The notes under the pieces: model-generated
What the model was told of the DNA's origin: nothing
Seen by the model: the letters and a program-made list of their open reading frames with translations, nothing else
The model's database searches: none
Program-made: the position numbers and the translations under genes
Assembly (NCBI RefSeq): GCF_014637795.1
Contig: NZ_BMFD01000005.1
Location: 186,001 to 250,000 of the forward strand
Length of the DNA stretch: 64,000 nt
From: Belliella aquatica
GTDB lineage: Bacteria; Bacteroidota; Bacteroidia; Cytophagales; Cyclobacteriaceae
Direction of reading: 5' to 3'
Shown here: positions 45,936-54,962 of the stretch, in pieces
Layout of the letters: each line of letters begins with the position of its first letter
Numbering within the stretch: position 1 is the stretch's first letter

Positions 45936-48917
45936 TTAATTCAAGAACTCATCAAACGTTAAAGAAACAAAATACATTGTACCTACAGTAGGATTCCCCC
46001 ATGCCTGAGTATACCCATCCCCAAATAGGTTTGTAGCACCCATTTTAACGATAGATTTAATAGATTTAATTTTATAACTCATTTGAACATCCATTGTGCC
46101 GTAAGCAGGCACAACAGACAATTGTCTGGAAGAAACTTCTGGAGCAACAAAAGTAGACTGCCATGCAAATTCATCCTGCCATCTGTAAGCTAAAGCAAAA
46201 CCAAAATTTTTAAATACCTCACGATTAGCAAAAGTTATATTTGTTCGATATTCAGGAGTATTAAATGCTGGCTGAAAATCACCTAAATCTTCAATATTTG
46301 ACAATTTGTTATACGAGACATTTCCACCAATAGTATATCCTTTAGGTAATTTATAATCAAGACCCAAAGCCCAACCGAAAGAATTTATAATTTCTGACCT
46401 ATTTATTGGCATTGAGTAAACATTTCGAGTACTTGCTTGTAACAAATTTAAACCTAAATCAGTCTGAAGAGTTCCTGGTTGGTAGTTTGCATCTTGTACT
46501 AAAACTTGGCTTCCAATAAAATTCTCAAACCTATTAAAGTAATAATAACCATCAATTAACAGTTTGTTGTTCGCTAACAAAGATTTATAACCAATTTCAA
46601 AAGATTTTACTCTTTCTGGTTGAAACTCTTTTAATTCATAAGCCTGTAATTGATTTATATTTGCTCCAGCAGCAACGACAGGCACTAATTGCATTGTTAA
46701 TGCAGCTATTGCCGCAGGTGCTTGATCCGCTGGGATTTGACCTGCATTTACCTGTGCCATTACAATTTGTGTAGCTTGAGCTTGAGCAGCTTGTTGAATC
46801 TGAGGGGTTGCAGCAGATGCTTGTACAGCACCTCCAAATTGAGTTACTGTTTGTAAAGAATAGACTGGATTTGAATTGAAATTATATCTATCTCTTAGTA
46901 GCGGCAATCCACCAATGAGTCTTGCTTGAGGAGTTCTCAAATCTATATACTGCTCTTGAGTAGTAGGAATCCTAAATCCTGTTTGATAAGATGCTCTAAA
47001 ATTATGTTTTCCCGCAGTATAGACTGCTGAAACTCTAGGAGACCATTGACCTTGAAAGTTCTCATTCTTATCATATCTAACAGAAGCTGTCAACTTTAAT
47101 TTATCATCAAACAAACTTTTACTTCCTTGTGCATAGCCGCCAAATTCGGTTATAGAAAACTCTTCATCATTTTCATCAGTTGCAAATAATGTTCTATCTG
47201 AATTTAAATCATAAACACGGTAATTTGCTCCAACAACAAAATCAGCCCAGGTAATATCTTTAAAGCTGTAAGAACCTTCAAGGTGATATAAGTTTGTCTT
47301 ATCTACAAATCTAGCCCCAACAGCTGCGGCAGTTCCAGGTATTGGCCTTGACCTTACATCTGCTAAAGCTGCATTGAATTGAGATGACCCAGGTTCATAC
47401 CTTCCTATATCAGCAAAATTTCTAGCAGCATTATGTGCACTAGCTTCATCTAAACCTTGCCCTCTAGCACCTACAAAAGCACCTACATATTCCCCAAACC
47501 ATTGAGGACTATTTTTCCAAGCTTCATTTATTCCTTGACCTGCAATACCTATCGCATAAGAATCTCCTGATCTTTCTTGAGTAGTATAACCTCTCACAAA
47601 CCAATTTGTCCCCTTTAACTCAAGCTTATATTGTCCAATACTGAATCCGGTTATAGAATACCTATCTGCACCTGTATAGACGGTTGTACCTGTACCATAA
47701 TTACCTTGTAAAATTGCCTCTACATTATCATTTAATCTCCAATGAAGTGCTGCATTCAATTTCAAAGATTCTGTACCATAATCTGCTAAGTCTCTTTCGT
47801 TATATCCTGTCCTTGTTATGGTTTGATCCGGAATTAAGCCTAAAGCACCTGCAGGTAAAAGATTATTGGCAATCAGACTTTGAGCAACTCCTCTCATACT
47901 TTGGCCTGTTTCATCACCATAAATATTGACACCGTTGTACCCTGGATTATTTTCCCGAGTTCCATTTTCAATTCCAAACCCGTTGGATAAAGATTGATCT
48001 CTAAAGTCATTTGCTTGCCAGTCATCTGCTTTCAAGTATGATACGTTCACCTTGAATGCTAATTTATCATTAAAAGCTGTTGCATATCTTGCGGCAAAAT
48101 CCGTAAATCCAGTACTTGGGTTTGACCTAGTTGATTCGCTCATTATACCACCTTTCATTTGAACTGACAATCCTTGATATTGAAAAGGGTTTTTGCTGTT
48201 CATTAGTAGTATACCATTAATGGCGTTTGGACCATATAGAGCAGAAGAAGCACCCGGAAGCAACTCAACACTTTCTAAATCTAATTCGGAGATACCAGCA
48301 ATATTTCCAACTGAGAAATTCAAGCCAGGAGCTTGGTTATCCATTCCATCAATTAGTTGCACTGTTCTTACGTTTCCATTTGCATTAAAACCTCTGGTGT
48401 TGAAAGACTTGAAAGTCATTGATTGTGTACTCATTTCCACTCCCTTCATATTATTTAATCCATCATAAAAACTCGCTTGAGGAGCTTCCCTAATAGAAAT
48501 AATATCCATTCTTTCTACAGTTACAGGTGATTTCAAAACACTTTCTTCAATTCGAGATGCGGATACAACTACCTCTTGTCCAAGGATTGATTGTTCTGCA
48601 AGGGTGACCTGAAGATTAGAAACATTTTCTTGGGTGATTTCTATTTCCTTGCTTGAAAAGCCAACCATCGAAAATATCAAAGTCAATGGCGGTGCCTGAT
48701 TGACGCGTAAATTAAAGTTACCTTGTAAGTCGGTAACTGTTCCGATTACTTTTCCTTTCACCACAATATTCACCCCTACGAGTGTTTCTTTCGATCCTTC
48801 CTCAGTCACTGTGCCCGAAATATTCGTCGTCTGAGCAAAAACCGAAGATGTGCTTAAGGAAACAATGACAAATAGTGAAAATACTATTTGCCAAGTTCTT
48901 CTAGTAAAGTTTAGCAT
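45936..48917 (-). CDS. TonB-dependent receptor with carboxypeptidase-like domain
   Basis: A 993-residue outer-membrane receptor. The signal peptide ends near SVFAQ. A CarboxypepD_reg-like beta-sandwich follows (about 30-115; GTVTEEGSKETLVGVNIVV, VTDLQGNFNLRV), then a plug domain (about 130-240) and a 22-strand barrel to the C terminus (ending FVSLTFDEFLN). An Ala/Gln-rich stretch of about 55 residues lies near 690-750 (IQQAAQAQATQIVMAQ, ADQAPAAIAALTMQ) and looks like an insertion in an extracellular loop. There is no SusD partner in the neighbourhood. The plug SQSMTFKSFNTRGFN and barrel style resemble receptors for small ligands; the substrate is unknown. Confidence 0.92.
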   Translation of the reverse strand: MLNFTRRTWQIVFSLFVIVSLSTSSVFAQTTNISGTVTEEGSKETLVGVNIVVKGKVIGTVTDLQGNFNLRVNQAPPLTLIFSMVGFSSKEIEITQENVSNLQVTLAEQSILGQEVVVSASRIEESVLKSPVTVERMDIISIREAPQASFYDGLNNMKGVEMSTQSMTFKSFNTRGFNANGNVRTVQLIDGMDNQAPGLNFSVGNIAGISELDLESVELLPGASSALYGPNAINGILLMNSKNPFQYQGLSVQMKGGIMSESTRSNPSTGFTDFAARYATAFNDKLAFKVNVSYLKADDWQANDFRDQSLSNGFGIENGTRENNPGYNGVNIYGDETGQSMRGVAQSLIANNLLPAGALGLIPDQTITRTGYNERDLADYGTESLKLNAALHWRLNDNVEAILQGNYGTGTTVYTGADRYSITGFSIGQYKLELKGTNWFVRGYTTQERSGDSYAIGIAGQGINEAWKNSPQWFGEYVGAFVGARGQGLDEASAHNAARNFADIGRYEPGSSQFNAALADVRSRPIPGTAAAVGARFVDKTNLYHLEGSYSFKDITWADFVVGANYRVYDLNSDRTLFATDENDEEFSITEFGGYAQGSKSLFDDKLKLTASVRYDKNENFQGQWSPRVSAVYTAGKHNFRASYQTGFRIPTTQEQYIDLRTPQARLIGGLPLLRDRYNFNSNPVYSLQTVTQFGGAVQASAATPQIQQAAQAQATQIVMAQVNAGQIPADQAPAAIAALTMQLVPVVAAGANINQLQAYELKEFQPERVKSFEIGYKSLLANNKLLIDGYYYFNRFENFIGSQVLVQDANYQPGTLQTDLGLNLLQASTRNVYSMPINRSEIINSFGWALGLDYKLPKGYTIGGNVSYNKLSNIEDLGDFQPAFNTPEYRTNITFANREVFKNFGFALAYRWQDEFAWQSTFVAPEVSSRQLSVVPAYGTMDVQMSYKIKSIKSIVKMGATNLFGDGYTQAWGNPTVGTMYFVSLTFDEFLN

Positions 48918-49141
48918 ATGTTTAATCTTGGGTTAATTGTTAATAATTTCAATCCAATTATTTGAATCTGTAATTAATGTGAAAATTAGAAGAAATTCCC
49001 AATAATCCTGCATTTATTATCCAATTAATTGCGAATAAAAATTTAAGAACATATCATTTACAAAATAAACCCTTTGATTATCAACAAAAACCCAATAAAA
49101 AATAATTTGAAGTTATTAGTTTGATCTTTAAAAGTATAAAT

Positions 49142-49170
49142 AAAAAAACCCTGATTCTCATCAGGGCTTT
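49142..49170 (-). terminator. Terminator of gldC
   Basis: A 7-bp stem, CCCTGAT-TCTC-ATCAGGG, just after the gldC stop. On the minus strand it is followed by a run of seven T. Confidence 0.88.
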
Positions 49171-49173
49171 AAT

Positions 49174-49518
49174 TTACTTGGTTGAATTTTTATTCTCTTC
49201 ATTGACGTGTTTCACAAGTCTGTCACAGAGTTCTTTCATTTCTTCAGATATGTATTCATCACCTGTAGCATTTAAGATCGTTTGAGCCATTCCTCCCAAA
49301 ATATCAATATAAAATCTCTTCATCTCCACCACAGACATATCATCTGTCCAAAGATCGATTCTTAAAGTACTGTGATTTAAATTATCCCAAACATTCAAGC
49401 TGATACTTTTGGTAGCTTCTTCACCCTCACCTTCTTTATCAGAAGCATCCCATTGTATAGATTTTGGGAGATTTTTATCGTCAAGGTTGATTTTAAATTT
49501 TATCTCTGAACTTTTCAT
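49174..49518 (-). CDS. gldC: Gliding motility protein GldC
   Basis: A 114-residue cytoplasmic protein matching GldC of gliding Bacteroidetes: KSSEIKFKINLDDKNLP at the N terminus, then WDASD, ISLNVWD, LRIDLWTDDMSVVEMKRFY and ILNATGDE. The protein is associated with the gliding machinery, which is coupled to type IX secretion, although it is not one of the secretion-channel components. It is monocistronic here with its own terminator; other gld genes are not in the window. Its presence supports assignment to a gliding lineage, but does not prove that the organism glides. Confidence 0.9.
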   Translation of the reverse strand: MKSSEIKFKINLDDKNLPKSIQWDASDKEGEGEEATKSISLNVWDNLNHSTLRIDLWTDDMSVVEMKRFYIDILGGMAQTILNATGDEYISEEMKELCDRLVKHVNEENKNSTK

Positions 49519-49758
49519 TATTTAGTATGATGATTAATGCCTCAAAACTACAAAAGGGAAATCTGAGTTCCGATCTCTATCCAAAATGTTTTCTATGATT
49601 ATCCTCAATAACACCAGTATGTGAATATTTCACTTAGAATTATACGAATAATCGCCAACAGACCATAGTCAACTGCCCACAGCTGATTGAAATGAACTTC
49701 ATACAATATTATAAATGGCTACTGTTAAGAAAGCGGATATACACAATGTTTTATTTAC

Positions 49759-50418
49759 CTATTCAAATCTCATCTCAGGAATCTCGCCCTCTACTACGAG
49801 TTTGCCTTCTGTTTTTTCTTGAATTTCCTCAACACTTACACCTGGAGCACGCTCCAATAATTTGAATCCACCTTCTGGAAGTACATCCAAAACTGCTAAA
49901 TCAGTGACTATTTTTTTGACGCATCTAATTCCTGTGATCGGTAGGCTACATTCTTTGAGTAATTTCGACTCTCCACTTTTACTGCAATGCTGCATCGCTA
50001 CAATGATATTTTCGGCAGAAGCTACCAAATCCATTGCTCCTCCCATTCCTTTTACCATTTTTCCTGGAATCTTCCAATTGGCGATATCTCCATTTTCAGA
50101 CACTTCCATGGCACCAAGAATCGTAAGCTGCACATGTCCTCCCCTGATCATCGCAAAAGATTCTGCTGAGTTAAAAAGTGCTGAACCTTTGGTCATGGTA
50201 ATGGTCTGTTTGCCAGCATTGATCAAGTCTGGATCAACTTTATCTTCTGTAGGAAATGGTCCAATCCCCAAAAGTCCATTTTCGGACTGCAAGACAACTT
50301 CCAAATCATCAGGAATATAGTTTGCTACCAATGTCGGTATTCCAATTCCCAAATTGATATATTGTCCGTTCTGAACCTCCCGAGCTATTCTCTGTGCTAT
50401 TTGATCTTTGTTGAGCAT
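49759..50418 (-). CDS. 3-oxoacid CoA-transferase subunit B
   Basis: A 219-residue beta subunit of the succinyl-CoA:3-oxoacid CoA-transferase type. The catalytic Glu lies in QSENGLLGIG, preceded by YINLGIGIPTLV, and the GGHVQLTILGAMEV and KMVKGMGGAMDLV blocks follow. The enzyme moves CoA between succinate (or acetate) and acetoacetate, so it can activate the acetoacetate released by HMG-CoA lyase. The A subunit is upstream on the same strand, separated by an unusual 200-bp gap that contains an 11-bp repeat array. Confidence 0.94.
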   Translation of the reverse strand: MLNKDQIAQRIAREVQNGQYINLGIGIPTLVANYIPDDLEVVLQSENGLLGIGPFPTEDKVDPDLINAGKQTITMTKGSALFNSAESFAMIRGGHVQLTILGAMEVSENGDIANWKIPGKMVKGMGGAMDLVASAENIIVAMQHCSKSGESKLLKECSLPITGIRCVKKIVTDLAVLDVLPEGGFKLLERAPGVSVEEIQEKTEGKLVVEGEIPEMRFE

Positions 50419-50499
50419 ATCTATTTATTTATTGGGTTTCTTCAGGTTAATTTTAGATTTATGATCTTAGAATTAAGATTTATGATTGATCGAAGGGAG

Positions 50500-50576
50500 G
50501 AAATACATTTGAAATATAATTGAAATAAGGTGGAGATATTGTAGAAATAAGGTGGAAATAATATGGTAATATTTCG
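50500..50576. repeat. Degenerate 11-bp tandem repeat array 2 (7 units)
   Basis: GAAAT-like cores occur at 50500, 50511, 50522, 50533 (GAGAT), 50544, 50555 and 50566 (GTAAT), each exactly 11 bp apart. Read on the minus strand it is the same ATTTC repeat as array 1 at 5488-5608. It sits in the intergenic gap between the two subunit genes of the 3-oxoacid CoA-transferase. A short GC-rich hairpin, TCCGCC-GT-GGCGGA, is at 50593-50606. Confidence 0.85.
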
Positions 50577-50618
50577 CCGAAGGCATAACTTGTCCGCCGT
50601 GGCGGATTTCAATAAACC

Positions 50619-51317
50619 CTATCCTTTAGCTACCGTTCTCTGTTCAATTCTTTTTTCGTAATCTTTCCCTTGAAAAATCCTTTGAACATAGATTCCAGGG
50701 GTATGGATTTCATTTGGGTTCAATTCCCCTGCTGGCACCAATTCTTCTACTTCTGCAATTGTGATTTTGCCTGCTGCAGCCATCATTGGATTGAAATTTC
50801 TAGCCGTTCCTTTGAAAATCAAATTTCCCGCGGTGTCTCCTTTCCAAGCTTTGACAAAAGCAAAGTCAGCCTTCAACCATCTTTCCAAGAGATATAGTTT
50901 CCCATCAAATTCTCGTAACTCTTTTCCATTGGCTACTTCAGTTCCGACTCCTGCTGGTGTAAAAAATGCTGGAATCCCAGCTCCTCCTGCTCTGACTCTT
51001 TCTGCTAATGTTCCTTGTGGAATCAATTCCACTTCCAACTCTCCACTCAGAAGTTGTCTTTCAAACTCTGCATTCTCACCCACATAGCTTGAAATCATCT
51101 TTTTCACCATCCGCTTTTGAAGCATCAAACCTATTCCAAAATCATCAACACCAGCATTGTTAGAAATACAGGTCAAACCATTGATGTCTTTATCCAATAA
51201 AGCTTGGATACTGTTTTCGGGGATTCCTGAAAGACCAAATCCGCCAAACATCAATACTGCATTTGAAAAAACATCTTCTACAGCTTCTGCTGCATTTGCT
51301 ATTGTTTTGTTGATCAT
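50619..51317 (-). CDS. 3-oxoacid CoA-transferase subunit A
   Basis: A 232-residue alpha subunit. Family motifs are FGGFGLSGIPENSI near the N terminus, SNNAGVDDFGIG, the GTLAERVRAGGAGIPAFFTP block with VGTEVANGKE, and FVKAWKGDTAGN. It pairs with the B subunit to form the active enzyme. The gene begins 9 bp after the ribF stop, so it is the distal part of the ftsX-uppP-truB-ribF transcript, or at least closely packed with it. Confidence 0.94.
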   Translation of the reverse strand: MINKTIANAAEAVEDVFSNAVLMFGGFGLSGIPENSIQALLDKDINGLTCISNNAGVDDFGIGLMLQKRMVKKMISSYVGENAEFERQLLSGELEVELIPQGTLAERVRAGGAGIPAFFTPAGVGTEVANGKELREFDGKLYLLERWLKADFAFVKAWKGDTAGNLIFKGTARNFNPMMAAAGKITIAEVEELVPAGELNPNEIHTPGIYVQRIFQGKDYEKRIEQRTVAKG

Positions 51318-51326
51318 ATCTTTAAA

Positions 51327-52259
51327 TTATTTTTGGGTTAATATGCTTATTGCTTTTTCTCGATCTGCTTTCAACTGCTGTTTCAACTGCTCCAAACCTT
51401 CAAATTTCGTCTCTGGCCTGAGGTATTCTTTGATCTGAACACATACCCTTTTATCATAAAGGTCTCCTTCAAAATCAAAAAGATTCACTTCTATACTACG
51501 GCTATTTCCATCAACAGTTGGTCTATTTCCGATATTGAGCATGCCATTGTATTGATCCCCTTCGACATTGACTACAACAGCGTAAGCTCCGTCGCATGGA
51601 ATCAGTTTATAATCATTGGGAATGTGAATATTTGCTGTGGGAAAACCAATAGATCTTCCAAGTTGCTGTCCCTTAATGATGATTCCATTGAGCTCGTAGG
51701 ATCTTCCCAAATAGCCATTGGCAATAGCTACTTTACCACCTTGAAGGGCATGACGTATTTTTGTACTAGATACGCCAACATCATCAACATCTTCTCTAGA
51801 TATTTCTTCAAGTTCAAAAGGATATTGGTCAATATGCTCTTTAAGATACTCAAAACCACCTTCTCGATTTTTCCCAAATCGATGATCATATCCTATGACC
51901 AATTTACGGGTTTGGATTTTATCAATCAGGATTTTTTGAATAAATTCCTCCGAACTCAATTCTGAAAATTCTTTTGTAAATGGAATGGAGATCAAATGAT
52001 CTATTCCAGCTTCTCTCAGGAGTTTAGCTTTTTCTTCAAAAGTAGAGAGCAACATCAAATTGTGCTCTTTGGGATATAAGACCAGTCTAGGGTGTGGCCA
52101 AAAAGTAATCAAAACAGTCTCCCCTTTTAGTTCATCCGCGATATTACTTATCCTTTTGAGAATTTTTTGATGACCAAGATGGACACCGTCAAAAGTTCCG
52201 CTGGTGACCACGGGATTATTGACTGGTCCAAATTCATCGATGCCTTCATATATCCTCAT
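51327..52259 (-). CDS. ribF: Bifunctional riboflavin kinase / FAD synthetase
   Basis: A 310-residue protein that makes FMN and FAD from riboflavin. The N-terminal adenylyltransferase domain (about 14-170) has the nucleotidyl-transferase signature GTFDGVHLGHQ and the GYDHRFGKNREG motif. The C-terminal riboflavin kinase domain (about 180-305) has GRSIGFPTANI and MLNIGNRPT followed by VNLFDFEGDLY. Its 5' end overlaps truB by 14 bp, suggesting translational coupling. Confidence 0.96.
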   Translation of the reverse strand: MRIYEGIDEFGPVNNPVVTSGTFDGVHLGHQKILKRISNIADELKGETVLITFWPHPRLVLYPKEHNLMLLSTFEEKAKLLREAGIDHLISIPFTKEFSELSSEEFIQKILIDKIQTRKLVIGYDHRFGKNREGGFEYLKEHIDQYPFELEEISREDVDDVGVSSTKIRHALQGGKVAIANGYLGRSYELNGIIIKGQQLGRSIGFPTANIHIPNDYKLIPCDGAYAVVVNVEGDQYNGMLNIGNRPTVDGNSRSIEVNLFDFEGDLYDKRVCVQIKEYLRPETKFEGLEQLKQQLKADREKAISILTQK

Positions 52260-52932
52260 GCACTCTTGCTTTTATCTTATCTACTAAAGTGGTCAAATCT
52301 TCTGCATCTTCTAACCTAAATTCTCCGATTCTTGTTCGGGTCAAAGCAGACATATAAGCCCCTACTTCTAGCTTTTCTCCTAAATCTCTCGCCAAACTCC
52401 TGATGTAAGTCCCTTTGGAACAAACGATTCTAAAATCAATTTCTGGGAGTTCAAATCTTGTGATTTCAAACTCAGACACTGTAACGGGACGTGGTTCCAT
52501 TTTGACTTCGATTCCCTTTCGAGCGGACTCGTAGACCCTCTTTCCATCTACCTTAATAGCAGAGTGCATGGGTGGAATTTGAAGGATGTCACCTGTCAAT
52601 TCAGCAACTGCGCTTTTCAAATCTTTAAGAGTAAGGTGTGAGGGATCAGCTACTTCAATGATTTCTTTTTCTCTATCAAAACTCTCTGTAGTTTTTCCAA
52701 GTACAAACGTCCCTGTATACTCCTTTTCCTGCCCCATGTAGGTGTCTATACTTTTGGTTTTCTTCCCAGCGCAGACAATCAACAGGCCAGTAGCCAATGG
52801 GTCTAAAGTACCAGCATGACCAACTTTCTTGATTTTGAGGGCATTTCTTACCTTTTTGACCACATCAAACGATGTCCATTCTAAAGGCTTATCAATTAAA
52901 AAAACTTCTCCGTAAGGTTCCTGTTCTTGCAT
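52246..52932 (-). CDS. truB: tRNA pseudouridine(55) synthase
   Basis: A 228-residue TruB. The catalytic Asp44 lies in GHAGTLDPLATG; KPLEWTSFDVV precedes it, followed by KEYTGTFVLG, QIPPMHSAIKVDGKRVYE and CSKGTYIRSLARDLG. It modifies U55 in the T-loop of tRNAs. It lies 1 bp from uppP and overlaps ribF by 14 bp; this order is common in Bacteroidetes. Confidence 0.97.
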   Translation of the reverse strand: MQEQEPYGEVFLIDKPLEWTSFDVVKKVRNALKIKKVGHAGTLDPLATGLLIVCAGKKTKSIDTYMGQEKEYTGTFVLGKTTESFDREKEIIEVADPSHLTLKDLKSAVAELTGDILQIPPMHSAIKVDGKRVYESARKGIEVKMEPRPVTVSEFEITRFELPEIDFRIVCSKGTYIRSLARDLGEKLEVGAYMSALTRTRIGEFRLEDAEDLTTLVDKIKARVHEDI

Positions 52933-52933
52933 A

Positions 52934-53728
52934 TTACATATATAATCCAGCGCCTATTGCAATCAATCCGACGATGGCACAATAAATAGAGAAATAAGTT
53001 AATTTACTTTTTCTCACCAAAGCAATCATCCATGTGCAGGCAAAATAACCTGCAATAAATGCTGCAATAAATCCAGCTGAAAGGTAGCCAAAGCTCTCTG
53101 TGTTGTATGTCAAAGCTCCATCTAGTATATCTTTTGCTATTTTCCCTAAAATCAATGGTACAACCATCAAAAAAGAGAATCTTGCAGCTTTTGATTTGTC
53201 TATTCCCAATAAAACTGAGGTAGAAATCGTAGCTCCTGATCTAGATATTCCTGGAAGAATTGCAATTGCTTGAGAAATCCCTACCAAAAATGCATTCCAA
53301 AAACCTACTGGTTTGTCTGTATTTTTGGCTTTATCGGCCAAATACAGCAAAATAGCTGTTAACAGAAGCATACATCCCACAAAGACGATTTTCCCACCAA
53401 AGAACTGCTCGAGTTGTTCATTAAAGAAAACTCCAATGATCGCCGCAGGTATCATAGAAATGATGATTTTGAGAGAAAACTTGGTTTCTTCATTCCATTT
53501 GAATTGAAAAAGTCCTTTGAAAATCTCTGCGAGGTCTTTTCTAAAAACCAAAATAGTAGATAACGCAGTGGCAAAATGAAGAACTACTGTGAACATCATA
53601 CTTTCTTCAGGAAGTTTTGAATCTCCCAAAATTGCAGCACCCAATTCCAAGTGACCACTTGAGGAAACAGGCAAAAACTCCGTCAATCCTTGAACGATTC
53701 CGAGGATGATTGCATCAATAATGTCCAT
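52934..53728 (-). CDS. uppP: Undecaprenyl-diphosphatase
   Basis: A 264-residue polytopic membrane enzyme (about eight TM helices) that dephosphorylates undecaprenyl pyrophosphate to recycle the cell-wall lipid carrier. The signature motifs are both present: QGLTEFLPVSSSGHLEL with the catalytic Glu17/His26 region, and LPGISRSGATIS. It is packed between the DUF3098 and truB genes. Confidence 0.97.
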   Translation of the reverse strand: MDIIDAIILGIVQGLTEFLPVSSSGHLELGAAILGDSKLPEESMMFTVVLHFATALSTILVFRKDLAEIFKGLFQFKWNEETKFSLKIIISMIPAAIIGVFFNEQLEQFFGGKIVFVGCMLLLTAILLYLADKAKNTDKPVGFWNAFLVGISQAIAILPGISRSGATISTSVLLGIDKSKAARFSFLMVVPLILGKIAKDILDGALTYNTESFGYLSAGFIAAFIAGYFACTWMIALVRKSKLTYFSIYCAIVGLIAIGAGLYM

Positions 53729-53731
53729 AAT

Positions 53732-53941
53732 TTACTTTGATTCCGACTTATGGAAGATTGCGTAAAATTCAAAAATAAATCCCGCCAAAGTAACGATCGG
53801 ACCTAAAGTCAAACCCATGAAACCAAATCCGTGTGTTTCAGGATCCAAACCAATAATGGTAAAACCAATTACGATAATTGCGATGCCGATAAGCATCAGC
53901 TGATAATTTTTCTTGGTAAAGGGAAAAGATTGATTGCTCAT
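53732..53941 (-). CDS. DUF3098 family small membrane protein
   Basis: A 69-residue protein with two TM segments (about residues 15-30 and 42-63) and the FPFTKKNYQLMLIG start typical of this Bacteroidetes family. It lies 2 bp after ftsX and 3 bp before uppP; the same placement is usual in the phylum and suggests a role in division or envelope work. The function is not known. Confidence 0.88.
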   Translation of the reverse strand: MSNQSFPFTKKNYQLMLIGIAIIVIGFTIIGLDPETHGFGFMGLTLGPIVTLAGFIFEFYAIFHKSESK

Positions 53942-53943
53942 AT

Positions 53944-54834
53944 TTAATAAAGTTCGTCCAAAGACATGTTTAAGTATTTATTTACAGCTTTGAGGGTGCT
54001 GAAGAATGACAGCATCGCTCCGACAATAACTAATCCTCCAAAAAGAAGGTATAACAATTCATAATTTTGAAGCAAAGCGAAGCCATCAATGTTGGCCTTG
54101 GTATATTCAATAATTGCATAGAGAATTCCTGATGCTAATAATCCTGACAATGCCCCAAAGAAAAATGCCCTACTCAAGAAAGGCTTTCTGATAAATCCTC
54201 TCGTCGCACCAACCAATTGCATACTTCTGATAAGAAAGCGTTGCGAAAATAAAGCTAATCTAATCGTATTGTTGATCAGCATAATTACGGTGATGATCAA
54301 GATGACAATAAATCCTCCCATCACCAAACTCACTTTCAATAGATTTTCGTTGATCGATTCTACCAAATCGGACATATAAGTTACTTCGAAGACACCATCC
54401 ATATCTTGGAGCTCTGTAACGATTTCTTTGATTTGATCAGCAGTTTGAAACTCTTCAGAAAGTGCTAAAGTATAACTATCTCTCAATGGGTTATCATCTA
54501 GAAAAGCCGTAAAATCCTCTCCAGTATCTTCTAGAAAACTTGCAGCTGCTTCTTCTTGAGAAATAAAAACTAATCCATTCCCATCCTCTTTTTGAAGTAA
54601 AAACGGTTTTTGAGAGAGTGTTTTGGCTATTTCTGCTTTTCTCTCTTCAGTAATATTTTTATTTAGAAAAACTTGAATTTCTATATTTTCACGAATAATT
54701 TTGGTGAGTGTTTTCGCTTGTATAAAAATCACTCCAAAAAGACCGACGATGAAAAGTGAAAGCGTTGTACTAAAAAGTACTGAGATAAACTTGAATTTAC
54801 CAACTTTTGTCTTCTTCCTTGAATTGCCTTTCAT
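53944..54834 (-). CDS. ftsX: Cell division protein FtsX
   Basis: A 296-residue permease-like protein that works with the ATPase FtsE to activate cell-wall hydrolases during division. It has a cytoplasmic N-terminal stretch, TM1 (about 18-40), an extracellular domain (about 45-165; IEIQVFLNKNITEERKAEI, LRDSYTLAL) and three C-terminal TM segments with the FtsX core (VIMLINNTIRLALFSQRF, IRSMQLVGATRGFI). ftsE is not in the window. It leads the run ftsX-DUF3098-uppP-truB-ribF. Confidence 0.95.
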   Translation of the reverse strand: MKGNSRKKTKVGKFKFISVLFSTTLSLFIVGLFGVIFIQAKTLTKIIRENIEIQVFLNKNITEERKAEIAKTLSQKPFLLQKEDGNGLVFISQEEAAASFLEDTGEDFTAFLDDNPLRDSYTLALSEEFQTADQIKEIVTELQDMDGVFEVTYMSDLVESINENLLKVSLVMGGFIVILIITVIMLINNTIRLALFSQRFLIRSMQLVGATRGFIRKPFLSRAFFFGALSGLLASGILYAIIEYTKANIDGFALLQNYELLYLLFGGLVIVGAMLSFFSTLKAVNKYLNMSLDELY

Positions 54835-54962
54835 ATATATCGAAAATGGGTTTGCGCCCTGCGTTGAGTATTTGGATTTTTTATCGATGGATAATATTAC
54901 ATCGAATATTCAAATTTGGTCAAAATTAATCAGCTTATGGTATATAACCAATCTTATTCGAT

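Noticed and set aside
49621-49633. Palindrome-like GTGAATATTTCAC before the CoA-transferase B stop region
   Set aside because: It has the wrong spacing for the TGA-N6-TCA sites and lies downstream of its neighbouring gene; a chance AT-rich near-palindrome is enough to explain it.
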